Below are positions 63,458-64,000 of a DNA stretch of 64,000 bases, in pieces. A program made the position numbers and the translations under genes. The first letter of the stretch is position 1; every line of letters begins with the position of its first letter. Source of the DNA: Corynebacterium durum (GTDB taxonomy: Bacteria > Actinomycetota > Actinomycetes > Mycobacteriales > Mycobacteriaceae); NCBI RefSeq assembly GCF_030408675.1, contig NZ_CP047200.1, forward strand, positions 2,108,001 through 2,172,000, given 5' to 3'. The notes beneath the pieces are model-generated. The model searched no databases, was not told the origin of the DNA, and saw only the letters and a list, made by a program, of their open reading frames with translations.

Positions 63458-63934
63458 TCAGGTGTGTTGTGTGGTCAACAGTCCACGCTTCATCCGGGCA
63501 ATGAGGTTTTTCCGCAGGTAGAAAATGTACCACCATACGGCGGCGAAGATGAGCGCCATGATGCCCATGGAGGGATGTACAAAGAAGCCCGCCACAGCGA
63601 ACACCTGCAAAACCGCATTGGCCGCCAGCGCCCATCTACGTTTTTGCAGGAAGGCCACAACAAACATGGCAACACCAACAACGGTGACGTATACCCAGTT
63701 GAAGGTGGTCCAGTAGGCACCTTCGTCAATGCGAGCGATCACGGTGAGCACCAGCAGCAGCGCAATGGATTCCATGACCAGCGTCCCCGCCATCACGCCG
63801 CGAAGCCCTTTAAGCGGGTCCTTGACGGGTGTATGGCCAGGCCCGAGCGGCCCGTACTCCGATGAACCAGCACTGCCATCAGCACCGGTGCCCCCAGCTG
63901 AGCCGCCAAAACCCCCATCAACCTTGTCGCTCAC
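63458..63934 (-). CDS. DUF4233 membrane protein
   Basis: 158 aa: a Gly/Ser-rich N-terminus, [18 protein letters not shown], and four TM helices, ending in a basic tail, as in the DUF4233 proteins encoded between folC and ndk in many actinobacteria. GTG start overlapping the folC stop by 2 nt (GTGA). Function unknown. Confidence 0.88.
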   Translation of the reverse strand: MSDKVDGGFGGSAGGTGADGSAGSSEYGPLGPGHTPVKDPLKGLRGVMAGTLVMESIALLLVLTVIARIDEGAYWTTFNWVYVTVVGVAMFVVAFLQKRRWALAANAVLQVFAVAGFFVHPSMGIMALIFAAVWWYIFYLRKNLIARMKRGLLTTQHT

Positions 63935-64000
63935 GCCGGCTCCTTTCCAAACAGGGTGCGAGCTTCACCGGCGGTGACCACGGATCCGGTAATCACCACG
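63931..64000 (-). CDS. folC: Folylpolyglutamate synthase, C-terminal end (gene continues past the window)
   Basis: The minus frame reads VVITGSVVTAGEARTLFGKE then stop, matching the end of FolC/dihydrofolate synthase (ITGSVVTAGE). The gene order folC-DUF4233-ndk supports it. Only about 22 codons are visible. Confidence 0.8.
   Translation of the reverse strand, partial: VVITGSVVTAGEARTLFGKEPA

Overview
This window looks like a Corynebacterium chromosome or a close mycolic-acid-producing relative. The evidence is an antigen-85-type mycolyltransferase (12724-13920), a GpgP-like glucosyl-3-phosphoglycerate phosphatase, an LAxTG-anchored surface protein with corynebacterial-style DUF5979 modules, a Pls/PosA-type NRPS tail, fairly high GC, many GTG starts, and many SD-less starts with a TANNNT box about 7 nt upstream. 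Species is not determinable from the sequence alone. I saw no rRNA, tRNA or CRISPR array.

Layout. (1) 1-16912 is mostly plus-strand accessory and envelope material: the tail of a Pls/PosA synthetase, a membrane acyltransferase-like protein, a pentapeptide-repeat membrane protein, two lipoproteins, a degenerate HipA-like kinase paired with a DUF3037 protein and preceded by a short leader ORF, a glycine-rich PPE/WXG-like protein, a mycolyltransferase, and a three-gene catabolic-looking operon (cyclase, AhpD-like, SDR). (2) 16956-26431 is a minus-strand accessory block resembling a defence island: two tandem DUF4178-like membrane paralogues, a 1499-aa SF1 helicase fused to a Vsr/DUF559-type nuclease, a decayed IS5-family transposase, and an AT-rich OLD-type ATPase/TOPRIM gene that starts 5 nt after the lepA stop. 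(3) 26437-41056 is conserved core: lepA, a PemK-like toxin gene, rpsT, holA, comEC, comEA, degV, gpgP, rsfS, nadD, proA, proB, obg. (4) 41064-53103 is about 12 kb of cargo between obg and rpmA, genes that are normally adjacent: the rbsRACBKD ribose operon with a clear LacI operator, a ketopantoate reductase-like gene, a GPP34 protein, and a six-gene minus-strand run made of an XRE regulator, three paralogous four-TM proteins, another small membrane protein and a secreted tripeptidyl-peptidase-like hydrolase. (5) 53341-64000 returns to core (rpmA, rplU, rne, ndk, DUF4233, folC 3' end), interrupted by a 1491-aa LAxTG surface adhesin.

A second layer is a set of palindromic intergenic repeats of about 55-70 nt. 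Family A has four copies, B three and C two, with a related single element D. They sit mainly at gene ends, often between convergent genes, and A and B share their loop architecture. Several core and accessory genes appear to be transcribed without leaders.

The best candidates for undescribed biology are the XRE/paralogous membrane-protein/hydrolase cassette (49494-53103), the DUF4178 pair with the helicase-nuclease (16956-23249), the HipA-like pseudokinase/DUF3037 pair with its overlapping leader peptide (6674-8258), and the palindromic repeat superfamily.
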